Assembly (NCBI GenBank): GCA_049603715.1
Contig: JBMYSW010000017.1
Coordinates: 1 to 64,000 of the forward strand
Length of the DNA stretch: 64,000 nucleotides
From: Pontibacterium sp049603715
Lineage (GTDB): Bacteria > Pseudomonadota > Gammaproteobacteria > Pseudomonadales > Balneatricaceae
Direction of reading: 5' to 3'
Shown: positions 8,513 through 17,939 of the stretch, in pieces
How the letters are laid out: the number at the start of each line of letters is the position of its first letter
How positions within the stretch are numbered: the first letter of the stretch is position 1
The notes under the pieces: generated by a model
What the model saw: the letters and a program-made list of their open reading frames with translations, nothing else
The model's database searches: none
Told to the model about the DNA's origin: nothing
Translations under genes and position numbers: made by a program

Positions 8513-9277
8513 TTAGAACAAGAGTGTTTGGTTGTGGTTGAGCTGGTCTAGCTCAAACCCGTCGACACAGGCTTGGCACTCACTCACTATCTGAGCTTCA
8601 AAGCCGGGCTTAAGGTGAGTGAGATACACCTTTGGTTTTGCATCACTATTTACGTGTGCCAACTCGCTTGCCAATTGGCTAGGGGTTAAATGGCCACTGG
8701 CCACGGCTAGCTCACCGACTTCATCGGTAAACGACACATCAATAATCAAAACATCGGGTTTTTGAGTGTTGATAATGGGCCATAGCTCTGGGTTGATACC
8801 AGAATCGCCCGTAAAGACCATGGACGATTGCGCGTCCTTTACAAGGTAACCTACCGTTGGTGTGGGGTGTACCGCAGGTAACACAGTCACTTCTTTGCCT
8901 TGTAAGCTCAGCGTATCTCCCACATTTATCTCATGTAGGCTAACAATGGGTTTAGACTTCGGCAGTTGGGTAAAGTCTGGCCAAATGGTCCAGTTAAAGA
9001 TGTGCTCTTTGAGCGCTGTAACCACTTCTGGTATGGCGTGCACTCGCACAGGGAGAGTGTGCTGGTCAAAAATGGTTGCTAGCATCAAGGGCAATCCCAC
9101 AATGTGATCGATGTGCGCGTGGGTGATGACAACGTCGCGGATGGTAAGCATTTCGTTCATGGTGAGCAGCTCAATCCCCGTACCCGCATCAATCAGTAAA
9201 CTGTCATCAACTAAGAAACTTGTGGTTTTTAAGCCTTTACCAATACCGCCACTACAGCCTAATACTTGAAGCTTCAC
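8513..9277 (-). CDS. MBL-fold cyclic-nucleotide phosphodiesterase (class II-like)
   Basis: A 254-residue metallo-beta-lactamase-fold hydrolase. The zinc-binding motif HAHIDH (His53, His55, Asp57, His58), the TGDSG metal ligand region and a late THLKPG histidine are present. The overall pattern (FLVDDSLLIDAGTGIELLTMNEM near the N-terminus, THAHIDHIVGLPLML) fits class II 3',5'-cyclic nucleotide phosphodiesterases (CpdP/yeast PDE1). There is no signal peptide, so it would act in the cytoplasm. The start is GTG with AGAGGT upstream. The substrate (cAMP or another cyclic nucleotide) is inferred from family only. Confidence 0.8.
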   Translation of the reverse strand: MKLQVLGCSGGIGKGLKTTSFLVDDSLLIDAGTGIELLTMNEMLTIRDVVITHAHIDHIVGLPLMLATIFDQHTLPVRVHAIPEVVTALKEHIFNWTIWPDFTQLPKSKPIVSLHEINVGDTLSLQGKEVTVLPAVHPTPTVGYLVKDAQSSMVFTGDSGINPELWPIINTQKPDVLIIDVSFTDEVGELAVASGHLTPSQLASELAHVNSDAKPKVYLTHLKPGFEAQIVSECQACVDGFELDQLNHNQTLLF

Positions 9278-9488
9278 GTAATAACCTCTCTAACGCTGCA
9301 ATACCCTAATCTGAGCGCTAAGTAATTGTTGGAGGCCCGTGATGCAATATAATGGATTACATGCTTCAGGCTTCAGGGCCCTAATGTGCCTAAAACTCTA
9401 TACCACTGCGTTGCGACGGACAAGTTTGTTGCCTACTAACTAAGAAGATAACGCTAAGGTTTTGCATTGGCTTAGGTTGTACTACAGG

Positions 9489-11246
9489 CTAGCTCAACTG
9501 GTTTGCTTTACGATAACGGCCTTGGTAATCAAAAATTCGACCCTTTACGACCCAGTAGTATTTTTGCTTACGGGCAATAACAAAGTCCGGGTGCGTCCAT
9601 GGGCCTGAGTGAGCCGTGACTTCTTGCGGGTGGCTAAAGCTCACTGGCGGGTTAAGGCGTTTACCAAAGTTGAGGTTAAAGTCTTGTTTGTGGCTCGCTT
9701 TGGTAAAGAAAAAGCGTTCTGACAAGGTGTCGCCGTCTTCGTCGTGGTAGGTGACTTTGAGTTGCTGGTCTTCGGCTTCAAAGCTGACGCCAGCGCAGCG
9801 AATCACTTTGGCGTCTTTGAGCTGGAGTGCGTCTTTGAGTTGTTTGTCAGGGTCGATTAAGGCGCTGTGGCAATGCTGGCATTCTCGGGCGGCAATGTCG
9901 TTTTCGCCCAAGCAGTAGCTGCATTGTTTAAAGACAAATCGATAGTCGCATTGGCGAGGTGGAGCGTTGTTTTCACCTTCGTCCAATAGACCTTGGCAAC
10001 GACGACCAAAGTGCTCAATGATATGCCCCTCATCGTCGGTGATTCCCCAAAAAATATTGGCGAACTCACAGGCAGGGCAAAACACCTGAACGGGCACACT
10101 TTGGCTATTGGGTTTGGCTTCGCCAACCTCGGGCTGATGAATATCGTAGCCGTTTCCGGCGTAATCAATGACCAAGCAATCTTCTTTATCGGGGGCGAGG
10201 CGCAGGCCGCGGCCAACAATTTGCTGGAACAAACTCACCGACTCGGTGCGGCGCAGAATAGCGATCATATCCACATGGGGGGCATCAAAGCCGGTGGTAA
10301 GCACCGAGACATTGACCAAAAACTTGATGTCTTTTTGCTTAAAACGGGTAATGGCCTCATCCCGCTCCGCTTGCGGCGTAGAGCCCGTAATGAGCACACT
10401 TTGCTCGCCGTGTAGTCGCCCTAAAATTTCTTTGGCGTGATTAACCGAGGCGGCAAAAATCATCACGCCTTTTCGGCTTTCGGCCAATTGCACAATTTGT
10501 TCGCACACAGCCTCTGTGACTCGACGGTGACGATTAATGAGGCTATCGAGGGTGTCGGCAGTCGCGCCAGCCTCCTCAAAAATCAGTGGGTCAAATTGGG
10601 CTAGGGCAGCGTCGACCATTTTGGGCGGCGTTAAAAAGCCTTGTCGAATCATACTCGACAGAGGCAGCTCGTAAATGCAGTGCTCAAATGGCGGCGGTGC
10701 TTGTTCGTTAAAGGGGCGAGCAAAGCCACGATAGTGGTAGCGGTATATCCAACCCAGCTGTAACCGATAGGGGGTGGCGGTGAGCCCCAAAACTTTTAGC
10801 TTGGGTGCTGACTGCTTGATGTGCTGAATCAGTTGTTGGTATTGCGGCTGTTCTTTATCGACGTCAGCATCAGCAACCTCGCTAACACGATGACATTCGT
10901 CGATCACCAAAAGGCTAATGTCTTTGGGTAAGGCGGTCAGGTTTTTGGCAATAGACTGGATACTGGCGAAAATCACCGAGGCAGAAGTGTCTTTTTGTCC
11001 CAAGCCCGCCGAGAAGATACTAGCTTCTTGGCCTAGCGCCACAAACTTTTGATGGTTTTGTTCTACCAGCTCTTTGACGTGGGCCACCACCAACACTTTG
11101 CCACGGGCAATGCGTGCCAACTCGGCAATCACCAAGCTTTTACCCGCGCCCGTAGGCAGCACTAAAACCGCAGACGCGTCACTTTTTCGGAAGTGGGCGA
11201 GGGTGGCGTCAACGGCGTCTTGTTGGTAGGGGCGAAGGGTATACAC
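9489..11246 (-). CDS. radD: DEAD/DEAH-box ATPase RadD (YejH)
   Basis: A superfamily 2 helicase-like ATPase of 585 residues, almost exactly the length of E. coli RadD, which acts with RecA and SSB in double-strand break repair. Visible motifs are PTGAGKS at 31-37 (Walker A), DECH at 116-119, GLTATPYRL, and QQIVGRGLRLAPDKEDCLVIDYAGNG (motif VI region, in part). A cysteine-rich zinc region follows, with CPACEFAN and CSYCLGENDIAARECQHC. It starts 3 bp after the stop of the upstream glycosyltransferase on the same strand, so the two are probably co-translated. Confidence 0.93.
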   Translation of the reverse strand: MYTLRPYQQDAVDATLAHFRKSDASAVLVLPTGAGKSLVIAELARIARGKVLVVAHVKELVEQNHQKFVALGQEASIFSAGLGQKDTSASVIFASIQSIAKNLTALPKDISLLVIDECHRVSEVADADVDKEQPQYQQLIQHIKQSAPKLKVLGLTATPYRLQLGWIYRYHYRGFARPFNEQAPPPFEHCIYELPLSSMIRQGFLTPPKMVDAALAQFDPLIFEEAGATADTLDSLINRHRRVTEAVCEQIVQLAESRKGVMIFAASVNHAKEILGRLHGEQSVLITGSTPQAERDEAITRFKQKDIKFLVNVSVLTTGFDAPHVDMIAILRRTESVSLFQQIVGRGLRLAPDKEDCLVIDYAGNGYDIHQPEVGEAKPNSQSVPVQVFCPACEFANIFWGITDDEGHIIEHFGRRCQGLLDEGENNAPPRQCDYRFVFKQCSYCLGENDIAARECQHCHSALIDPDKQLKDALQLKDAKVIRCAGVSFEAEDQQLKVTYHDEDGDTLSERFFFTKASHKQDFNLNFGKRLNPPVSFSHPQEVTAHSGPWTHPDFVIARKQKYYWVVKGRIFDYQGRYRKANQLS

Positions 11247-11249
11247 GGT

Positions 11250-12515
11250 TTATTTAGCCTCGTCGGGCGAGCCTTTTAGTGTCGCTAACTCGGTTTTTAC
11301 TTCGATCCACTGCGACATAAATTGGGTGCTGCGGTGCTGGTGGTGCTTTAGCAGCGCGCCAGTAAAGTTGTTGAGGCGATGCTGCGTCAAGTGCTCAAGA
11401 GTCTCGGTCACCTTTTGATATAAGGCCTCGCCTAGTTGGTCTTGGTCATAACGAGTCTTGAGAATAGGCGAAGCCTTTGCCTGAGCTGCATGCCAAGCAT
11501 CGCCGGACTGATGCAGGTTAACGGCTGCCTCAGAAAAGGCTTCGACCTCATTGTGAACCTCGCCGGGCCAAGGTAAATCACCGTGCATAGACTCGGCACC
11601 TATGTCGGTGGTGACACTGGGTGTGCCTGTCATCATGGCATCAACCAACTTACCTTTTATGCCCGCGCCAAAGCGCAAAGGAGCGAGACAAACACGGGCG
11701 TTAGCCATCACTTCAAAGGCACTGTCGGCCCAGCCTAACACATGAAAACCCTCTTTAGGGTTGTGTAAGGCGGTGGCCTTGGGCGGCGCATACGCTCCAT
11801 ATACTGAGAGTGTTGCGCCTTTGTGTTTGGCGCGAATCGCCGGCCATACTTGCTGCTTTAGCCATAGCACTGCATCCCAGTTGGGCGCATGGCGAAAGTT
11901 GCCAATGCTGATGTAACCACTCCGCTGCTCAAAGGGCTGCCCTTGGTTGGCTTGGCTGAGGTCGAGCATAAACGGCAGGTGCCAGAGTAAAAAGCGGGGC
12001 ACACCATAGTGCTGGGTTAACAACTCCAACTCGTATTCCGAGATAATTAAGGAAAGGTCGCAGCGATAAATAGAGGCAATTTCCCGCTGTGCTTGCTCGC
12101 CATTGAGGAGCTCGGCTGTGACCTGGCTGTTTTGTTTATGAGCGGTATGGCGAGCCGCCCTAAGGCTGTGTAAATCTTCGGTGTCTAAAATCTTGAGAGC
12201 ATGAGGGCAGCAAGCATCAACGCGCCAGCCAAACTGCTCTTCCATCATAAAACGATCAAACAAGACTGCACTTGGGTCTAGCTCGCTGACAAATCGGTCG
12301 AAGCTACTGCAGTTAAGCGCGATGGCATCACAGCGAATGCCCGCTGCCTCTAAACCGTTGCTGCGCTCGTTACGCTGTGCTGGGCTCGCAAACGTCACTT
12401 GCCAGCCCTTACTTAAAAATAATCGCAGTAGGCTCATCATGTGGCTACCAGCCGCAGATGACGCAGGCTCCGGCCAGACGTAACCAATAACCAAGAGAGT
12501 AGGGGCAGTGTTCAA
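11250..12515 (-). CDS. Glycosyltransferase, GT-B fold
   Basis: A 421-residue cytoplasmic protein. The N-terminal half (LLVIGYVWPEPASSAAGSHM) is the acceptor-side Rossmann domain. The C-terminal half has YISIGNFRHAPNWDAV, WADSAFEVMANARVCLAPLRFGAGIKGKLVDAMMTGTPSV and the preceding YGAY element typical of GT1/GT4-like sugar-nucleotide binding. The donor and acceptor are unknown, and no polysaccharide cluster is nearby. It reads from a TTG start with AAGGA seven bases upstream. It forms a tight pair with radD, a combination whose meaning is unclear. Confidence 0.8.
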   Translation of the reverse strand: MNTAPTLLVIGYVWPEPASSAAGSHMMSLLRLFLSKGWQVTFASPAQRNERSNGLEAAGIRCDAIALNCSSFDRFVSELDPSAVLFDRFMMEEQFGWRVDACCPHALKILDTEDLHSLRAARHTAHKQNSQVTAELLNGEQAQREIASIYRCDLSLIISEYELELLTQHYGVPRFLLWHLPFMLDLSQANQGQPFEQRSGYISIGNFRHAPNWDAVLWLKQQVWPAIRAKHKGATLSVYGAYAPPKATALHNPKEGFHVLGWADSAFEVMANARVCLAPLRFGAGIKGKLVDAMMTGTPSVTTDIGAESMHGDLPWPGEVHNEVEAFSEAAVNLHQSGDAWHAAQAKASPILKTRYDQDQLGEALYQKVTETLEHLTQHRLNNFTGALLKHHQHRSTQFMSQWIEVKTELATLKGSPDEAK

Positions 12516-12644
12516 AAGCGGTCCTTATGAGGGTAATAGGCGCGTAATTGCTGAGTTAAGCGCGGTTGCGCAGCCGTGAATGATACCCGATTGTGGAGCG
12601 CAGGGAGAAGGGGGCAGGAAGTTGCTGAACAGAAGAGGGTTACG

Positions 12645-12676
12645 GACAAAAAAATCCCCGCACATGGCGGGGGAAG
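12645..12676 (-). terminator. Rho-independent terminator
   Basis: On the minus strand CCCCCGC...GCGGGG forms a short stem followed by ATTTTTTT. It lies about 40 bp after the stop of the 278-residue protein gene and upstream of the glycosyltransferase-radD pair. Confidence 0.8.
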
Positions 12677-12717
12677 TCATATTGTCATCCTTGGATGTGT
12701 TAGCACCGCCACAGAGG

Positions 12718-13554
12718 TTACTCAATCATGCTCAAGAATTGGTTCAGGTTAGATTCAAGGCTATTTTTTGTTGCTTCGTCCCCTTGCGCTGAAGTTTCGT
12801 CTTTCGTAAAGCGGCTATCTTGGGTGACGAGGTTTTCAATCAGCGACTTTTGTAGCTCAAGTAGGTTGTCGACGAAGGAGAGGCTGTCGCTGCTTTTTTG
12901 AGATTCAATTTGTGCCAACATGTTATCTAAACGGCTGCTGGCACCTTGGCCGCTGTTGCCATTTTGGCTGTAGCCTTCAACGGCTGAATAGGCTGCGGCA
13001 TATTGCTGAGTTTGCGTTAAGGTCATATCCATAGAGGCCAGCTCGGTACGGTCGAGCTTAAACTCACTGGCGCTATTAAACGCGGCTTGCACATCGCCAG
13101 AGAAAAAGTCGTTGGCAATGTGGGTCATATCTTTTAGCAACTGGTCGATAGCGGCCAGTTCTTCATCGTCTAGCTCACCTTCTACGGCGATTTGCCAGCC
13201 TTGTTCCATGGCGTAACTTTCACTGGCGGCGACTGCGGCATAGCGGCTGCTACCGTTTGCGTTTTGACTGCTACCCACGCTGGCACCCACGCTCATGCTG
13301 TAACTCTCGGCAAAACTAAAAGACAGGGACACACTGTCGCCGTCTTGGGTTTTGAGGTTGAGGTCGAAGGTTTGTGATTGGCTAAAGCGCTCACTAAGGC
13401 TGTACTCGCCGTAAGCGTAGTTTTGGCTGGTACTCGGTGCGGGAGTGGCGCGAGAAACGCTGGGCACAGCGGTTGTGGTGTCGCTTTGCGTTGGCTTTTC
13501 GTAGCTTGAAAGGCTGTTGGACATCAGTCCTGATAGAGAGCTCGCGTCAATCAT
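12718..13554 (-). CDS. Conserved-looking protein of unknown function, Ser/Ala-rich
   Basis: A 278-residue protein that I do not recognise by name. The first 45 residues are low-complexity (Ser, Thr, Pro). Next comes a beta-rich segment (FDLNLKTQDGDSVSLSFSFAES), then an acidic helical core, VEGELDDEELAAIDQLLKDM, HIANDFFSGDVQAAF and RTELASMDMTLTQ. The tail is Gln/Ser-rich and helical. There is no signal peptide or membrane segment. ATG 13554 directly abuts a long hairpin and lacks a Shine-Dalgarno; ATG 13524 has AGGA at a good distance and may be the real start. Being downstream of an antiporter does not suggest a role. Confidence 0.65.
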   Translation of the reverse strand: MIDASSLSGLMSNSLSSYEKPTQSDTTTAVPSVSRATPAPSTSQNYAYGEYSLSERFSQSQTFDLNLKTQDGDSVSLSFSFAESYSMSVGASVGSSQNANGSSRYAAVAASESYAMEQGWQIAVEGELDDEELAAIDQLLKDMTHIANDFFSGDVQAAFNSASEFKLDRTELASMDMTLTQTQQYAAAYSAVEGYSQNGNSGQGASSRLDNMLAQIESQKSSDSLSFVDNLLELQKSLIENLVTQDSRFTKDETSAQGDEATKNSLESNLNQFLSMIE

Positions 13555-13605
13555 GGGGGCACCGATAAGAGCAATAAAGAATATGCTCAGGTTATCGGCA
13601 CCCCC
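13555..13605 (-). repeat. Long hairpin between antiporter and 278-residue gene
   Basis: GGGGG-CCGATAA arms with two mismatches enclose a second inner stem, GAGCA/TGCTC. The hairpin touches the annotated ATG at 13554 and would also lie about 40 bp after the antiporter stop. No T-run follows, so it may act as processing site, translational control element or weak terminator. Confidence 0.55.
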
Positions 13606-13647
13606 TTGAATGACTTGAGTGTTTTTTAAACAATCATGGCGGTGCGG

Positions 13648-15633
13648 TTAAGCGTACTTTTTACCACCTAATAAATAGGCCTCAGCGGCATCAATTTTTT
13701 CTTGGGTGCCTCGAAGTACCACCACATCGCCAGCAGATAAGCTCAGTTGAGCCACGTCGGTAAAGCTTTCGCTACCGCGACGGACGCTGCTGACCTCAAC
13801 CCCTTTGCGGCCAAGGTTGAGTTCCTCAATGGTGTGATCAATAGAGTAAGACTTGGCATCAAGGGTAACGGAGTGCAAAAACTCGCGACGCTCGCCTTTT
13901 GCGTCGGTCAGGCTACTTTGGTCGCCATGGTAGTAGGCATGGAGCAGCTGATAACGTTCTGAACGCACTTGGTTGATGCGTTGGTCAATTTCGTTTTGTG
14001 GAATGCCAAGTACGGCCAAAACGTGTGATACCAGCATCAAACTACCTTCCAGTGCTTCTGGAATTACCTCGGTAACGCCCACCGCTTGCAGCTGCTCTAG
14101 GCCGCTGTCGTCGCTGGTGCGCACTAAGATTGGCAAGCTGTCGTACTTGTCGCGCAGCTTGCGAGCCGCGTCCAGCGTATCTGAGTAATTTGGGAAGGTG
14201 AGTAGCAATAGCCGTGCGTGGTCGGCACCTAGCTGACCAATGAGGCTTATATTGCGACAGTCTCCGTAGTAGATAGGCTCACCGGCTTGTACCGCTTCGT
14301 GTACCCGAATCGGGTCAGAGTCGATAATCACATAGGGCACTTTGAGGGGGGCTAAAAAGCGGGCAATAATTTGCCCCACACGGCCATAACCACACACAAT
14401 CACGTGGTTTTTAAAGTGGCTATGATCAGCTTCCTCAGCATTAGGAAGATTAAGGCCTGAAGGTGCAGTATTGGGGAATAGTTTGTTGGCGAGACGCTCA
14501 GACTGGTTGATAACAAAAGGTGTGGCCACCATGGTGACAATGATGGTCGCAATGACCAGCGCGTTTTCTTCTACGGTAAAGATTTGGTAGCTAAAGGCCA
14601 GTGCCAGCAAGGCAAAACCAAATTCGCCGCCTTGGCTAAGGCACATACCTGCACGCAGGGCGTCGGGCTTTTTAATGCTAAAGAAGCTCGCACATAGGTA
14701 CACAATAAGGGTTTTAACCACCATTAACACGACCGAGAAGAGCAGCACTAAATACCAGTTGTCCATGAGCGTAATAAGGTCGAGCTGGGTACCAACAGAG
14801 ACGAAAAACAGCCCGAGTAGCAAGTCGCGGAAGGGGCGAATGTCTGATTCCAGCTGGTGCTTGTAGTGGCTTTCGCCCAGCATCATACCTGCTAAGAAAC
14901 CACCTAACGCCATTGAAAGGCCAGCGGCATGCGTAAGCCATGCAGCCGATAGCGCTACAACAAGGCTGGTCAGTACGAAGAGTTCAGCTGATCGAGAGTG
15001 AGCGACCTCGTGGAAAAACTTAGGGAGAAACTTGCGGCCAATAAACATCATACCGACTAAGAGCGCGATACCTTGTCCAAACATAAACAAAATATCTTGG
15101 GTCGATGCGGGTTCTTGGGTGTCTTGCAGCGACGGAATCAAGATTAGGAAGAATACCGCGGCAATGTCTTGAAACAGCAGTACACCAATGGCGATACGCC
15201 CAAGAGGTAGCTCAAGGGAGTTATGGGCGATTAATTCCCGCGTTACCATTGCAGTGGACGAAAGCGCGAGAGCGCCTGCGATGACGGCAGAGCCCGAAAG
15301 GCTAATACCCATAAGATAGGTGGCACCTAGCACAACGGCTGACGTTATAATCACTTGTGCCGAGCCTAACCCCAGTACAATGGTACGCATGGCAAGCATT
15401 CGGGGCAGAGAGAATTCTAACCCCAGCATAAACAGCAAGAAAACCACGCCGAGTTCACTTAACAAATGAATGGTGTCGTTATTTTCGATCATGCCAAGGG
15501 CGTAGGGGCCTAGAATCACCCCCACAAACAAATAGGCAAGAATAGGGGGAAGGTGCATCCTACGAAACAGGGCAGTAGCGACTACCGCGCCCCCCAGCAA
15601 CATAATAGATTGTTCGAAAAAACCGACTTGCAT
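13648..15633 (-). CDS. CPA2-family monovalent cation:proton antiporter (KefB/C type)
   Basis: A 661-residue inner-membrane protein. The first roughly 380 residues form about twelve transmembrane helices of the Na+/H+ exchanger fold (LGVVFLLFMLGLEFSL, GGFLAGMMLGES). A cytoplasmic TrkA-N/RCK NAD-binding domain follows, with VIVCGYGRVGQIIARF at about residue 410. A C-terminal TrkA-C domain ends in SLSAGDVVVLRGTQEKI. This layout matches K+/H+ antiporters controlled by nucleotide or glutathione binding. No KefF/KefG ancillary gene is adjacent, so the exact ion and gating ligand are not established. Confidence 0.88.
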   Translation of the reverse strand: MQVGFFEQSIMLLGGAVVATALFRRMHLPPILAYLFVGVILGPYALGMIENNDTIHLLSELGVVFLLFMLGLEFSLPRMLAMRTIVLGLGSAQVIITSAVVLGATYLMGISLSGSAVIAGALALSSTAMVTRELIAHNSLELPLGRIAIGVLLFQDIAAVFFLILIPSLQDTQEPASTQDILFMFGQGIALLVGMMFIGRKFLPKFFHEVAHSRSAELFVLTSLVVALSAAWLTHAAGLSMALGGFLAGMMLGESHYKHQLESDIRPFRDLLLGLFFVSVGTQLDLITLMDNWYLVLLFSVVLMVVKTLIVYLCASFFSIKKPDALRAGMCLSQGGEFGFALLALAFSYQIFTVEENALVIATIIVTMVATPFVINQSERLANKLFPNTAPSGLNLPNAEEADHSHFKNHVIVCGYGRVGQIIARFLAPLKVPYVIIDSDPIRVHEAVQAGEPIYYGDCRNISLIGQLGADHARLLLLTFPNYSDTLDAARKLRDKYDSLPILVRTSDDSGLEQLQAVGVTEVIPEALEGSLMLVSHVLAVLGIPQNEIDQRINQVRSERYQLLHAYYHGDQSSLTDAKGERREFLHSVTLDAKSYSIDHTIEELNLGRKGVEVSSVRRGSESFTDVAQLSLSAGDVVVLRGTQEKIDAAEAYLLGGKKYA

Positions 15634-15789
15634 GAAACTGTCCCTTGGCGTTTTGTTGGCCTCGTAGAGAGGCGCTTAGTTATATTGTGTTTTACATGCG
15701 GTGCTGCAACGCAACAACCGTTGACTTAAGTAACGGCCGATTGTGTGCCTTGTTTAATCAAAGCGCTGGGCTTTGAGCGTAGTTTTGAT

Positions 15790-16335
15790 TTACCACATCA
15801 AATCGTCTGGAATGGCGTAGTCAGCGTATGGATCGTCTTCGTCATCCACTTTGTTTTCAGGCTCGATACGAATCACCGCGTCGGCTTTGCGCGTTTCGAT
15901 ACGCTCTGCGATCTTGTCTGGAATCACATAAAACTTGTCGTCTAAAAATGCCAACGCCAAATGGCCGCGCGACAAGGAGCCTTGCTGAGCCTCGGTCACG
16001 TAAATGCGTTTGATTTTCTTTTGGTACGCAAAATTGTAAGCCACCTCAGCCGATGCAGGAATAGGCTGTTGGTGCTGTAAAATCATCTGTTTAACTGACG
16101 CTTCTAGAGACTTTTGTTCTGCCTCTTCTTGGCGTTGTTTGTTGAGTGCTTGGTCACGCGCTGTTTTTTCAGCTTTAGCTGCTAGCACAGCCGCTTGAGG
16201 GTTTTCGACAACCGCATTTTTACCTTTTTGCTTTTGAGCCTTCGCTTTTTTTACTTTTTGTTTTTTGATTTGTTTTGCTTTTTTTTCGTCAACCAAGCCG
16301 GCTTTTAACAGTTGGTCTTGCAATGAGATGGCCAT
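15790..16335 (-). CDS. yaiL: DUF2058 nucleic-acid-associated protein YaiL
   Basis: A 181-residue protein matching YaiL in length and pattern. The N-terminal MAISLQDQLLKAGLVDEKKAKQIKKQ and a very Lys-rich stretch come first. A long helix rich in Ala, Lys and Glu follows, then the conserved AYNFAYQKKIKRIYV, HLALAFLDDKFYVIP and ending YAIPDDLMW. The family is described as a nucleoprotein or polynucleotide-associated protein without a defined reaction. The basic N-terminus fits nucleic acid binding. It appears monocistronic. Confidence 0.88.
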   Translation of the reverse strand: MAISLQDQLLKAGLVDEKKAKQIKKQKVKKAKAQKQKGKNAVVENPQAAVLAAKAEKTARDQALNKQRQEEAEQKSLEASVKQMILQHQQPIPASAEVAYNFAYQKKIKRIYVTEAQQGSLSRGHLALAFLDDKFYVIPDKIAERIETRKADAVIRIEPENKVDDEDDPYADYAIPDDLMW

Positions 16336-16746
16336 GCCGAAGATGCTCCTAACCCGTCTTTCGTTTGTGGCGGTACTGGATTAGCTGTGCGGCGCTGTGC
16401 AGAGCGCACAAAACGGAGCCGCTAGGGTGCTAAACAGTTGTTTTATGCCGCAAATATAGCACAAGGGCAAAGAGGCTTTAACCCATGAAAAGCGCTGGCT
16501 TTGGCTAAAAACTAACGTTTAACCGAGCTGGTGGAGCTGTAAAAGGGGAGGTAAAACTTAGGTGTTTACATCTTAAATATGGCTTAAAACTTAAGATTTT
16601 GATATGTTTTAAGTGAGTGAAAAATGCTCACTCATGGGGTGAATATTCATCTTTTGTGCTCTTTTAAACTCCGCTCTAAACTGCCCTCAAATGATTAACC
16701 AGCCTTTCAAATTTTCAATCTTTCAACCTTACAAAGGGGTATTGAT
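16336..16746. other. Intergenic region, AT-rich
   Basis: About 410 bp without a supportable gene. It holds several TTAAGA/TCTTAA-like runs near 16560-16610 and a small inverted repeat (GAGTGA...TCACTC) around 16615-16640. It probably carries the divergent promoters of yaiL and the small gene at 16747. Confidence 0.4.
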
Positions 16747-16959
16747 ATGAGCACTAAAGAAGCTTCTGCAGCGCTACTAGAAATCCTAGAAGACCGCTAC
16801 CTAACTGAGCCAGAGCGTGACTATCGCGTAAAAGCGTTTTTAAAGCAGCATGCCGCAGAAAATGCCATTCCAAGCACGGGTTTGTGGGCGCAACTAAAAG
16901 CCGAATTTAACGCCTACTGGCATTACCGTTCGCCATTAATGTACGTCGCTAAGCACTGA
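16747..16959 (+). CDS. Small protein of unknown function
   Basis: A 70-residue protein starting at ATG 16747 with a plausible AAAGGGGT ribosome binding site seven bases upstream. It looks helical and charged at the N-terminus (SAALLEILEDRYLTEPERDYRVKAF) with an aromatic C-terminal part (WAQLKAEFNAYWHYRSP). No membrane segment or known motif. A strong terminator follows within 50 bp, which together with the ribosome binding site supports a real transcription unit. Confidence 0.7.
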   Translation: MSTKEASAALLEILEDRYLTEPERDYRVKAFLKQHAAENAIPSTGLWAQLKAEFNAYWHYRSPLMYVAKH

Positions 16960-17008
16960 TTGTGAGTTGTTCGATAAGGATTTTCGACCGTCATGGCTCC
17001 AATAGATA

Positions 17009-17037
17009 ACGCCCCTCAATTTAGGGGCGTTTTTTTT
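17009..17037 (+). terminator. Rho-independent terminator
   Basis: ACGCCCCT and AGGGGCGT form an eight-base-pair stem with a six-base loop followed by eight T residues. It ends the small-gene transcript and precedes the convergent inositol operon. Confidence 0.9.
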
Positions 17038-17079
17038 GCCTGTCGTTTATAGCGCTTGTAGGGCCAAAAACGATGTAGG

Positions 17080-17862
17080 CTAAGCCAGCGTAAATGCATC
17101 AATAAAGGCTGCTACTGCTTTATCTGAATCACTCTCGGCAAAGGCCTCCATTCCAATCGCACCGCGATAGCCCAAGGCATCTAGTTTACGTGCGATGGCT
17201 GCGTAATTGATTTCACCCGTCCCAGGCTCACAGCGTCCAGGGTTATCGGCAACTTGAATTTCACCCACCCAAGGTAGGCACTTTTCGCACCAGCGCATGA
17301 GGTCACCTTCACCAATTTGCGTATGGTATAGGTCTAAGTTAATGCGAAGTTGTGGACGATTGATTGACGAAACCAGCGCGAGCACGGCCCCAGTACTGCC
17401 AAAAGGGCACCCGGGGTGGTCGAGTAGGTTAAGGTTTTCGAGGGTAAACACCACACTTTCTTGCTCGGCTAAGTCACAAATGCGCTGAAGAGTGTCTTGT
17501 GCTTTTAGCCACATGGCACCGGTTTCTACTTCGTGTTGCCAAATAGGAATGCCACCGTCGCCCAAGCCCGTACCGTGTAGGTTTAAGCGGTCTACGCCTA
17601 GGCGCTTACCTACGGCGATGGTTTGTTTAGCTGATGCGAGCAGTAAATCTGCGCCTTCGTCGTCGGCTAAACGGCCTTCAAGGTAGCCGTTCATAATGGT
17701 GAAGTTGGCACCTGTGGCTTCCAGTTTTTGTAAGTCATGATCGGGCCAGTTCCAAAGGCCTACGCCTAAACCCATTTCTGTCAGTCGTTGTGCGCGCCAT
17801 TCGATGGGTTTTTCTGGCCACAGCATTTCTGCACAGGCCGCTAATTTAAAGGGCTGAGTCAT
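17080..17862 (-). CDS. Hydroxypyruvate isomerase-like TIM-barrel protein
   Basis: A 260-residue xylose-isomerase-like TIM barrel of the hydroxypyruvate isomerase (Hyi) group. Visible features are the metal-site glutamates in VFTLENLN and IGMEAFAE, INLDLYHTQIGEGDL with a metal-binding Asp/His, and IQVADNPGRCEPGTGEINY, a Hyi-type signature. It is the last gene of the operon that starts with iolG. It could isomerise hydroxypyruvate, or act on an inositol-derived ketose like IolI/IolE-type barrels; the motif set favours the Hyi group, and the context favours a sugar or inositol product. Confidence 0.8.
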   Translation of the reverse strand: MTQPFKLAACAEMLWPEKPIEWRAQRLTEMGLGVGLWNWPDHDLQKLEATGANFTIMNGYLEGRLADDEGADLLLASAKQTIAVGKRLGVDRLNLHGTGLGDGGIPIWQHEVETGAMWLKAQDTLQRICDLAEQESVVFTLENLNLLDHPGCPFGSTGAVLALVSSINRPQLRINLDLYHTQIGEGDLMRWCEKCLPWVGEIQVADNPGRCEPGTGEINYAAIARKLDALGYRGAIGMEAFAESDSDKAVAAFIDAFTLA

Positions 17863-17939
17863 GTTAAACCTCGTTGGGGTATAAAAAAGACGAGCCGTGT
17901 GCAGCCCGTCAAAATGAGGATAGGTCTGAAGTGAAAGTG

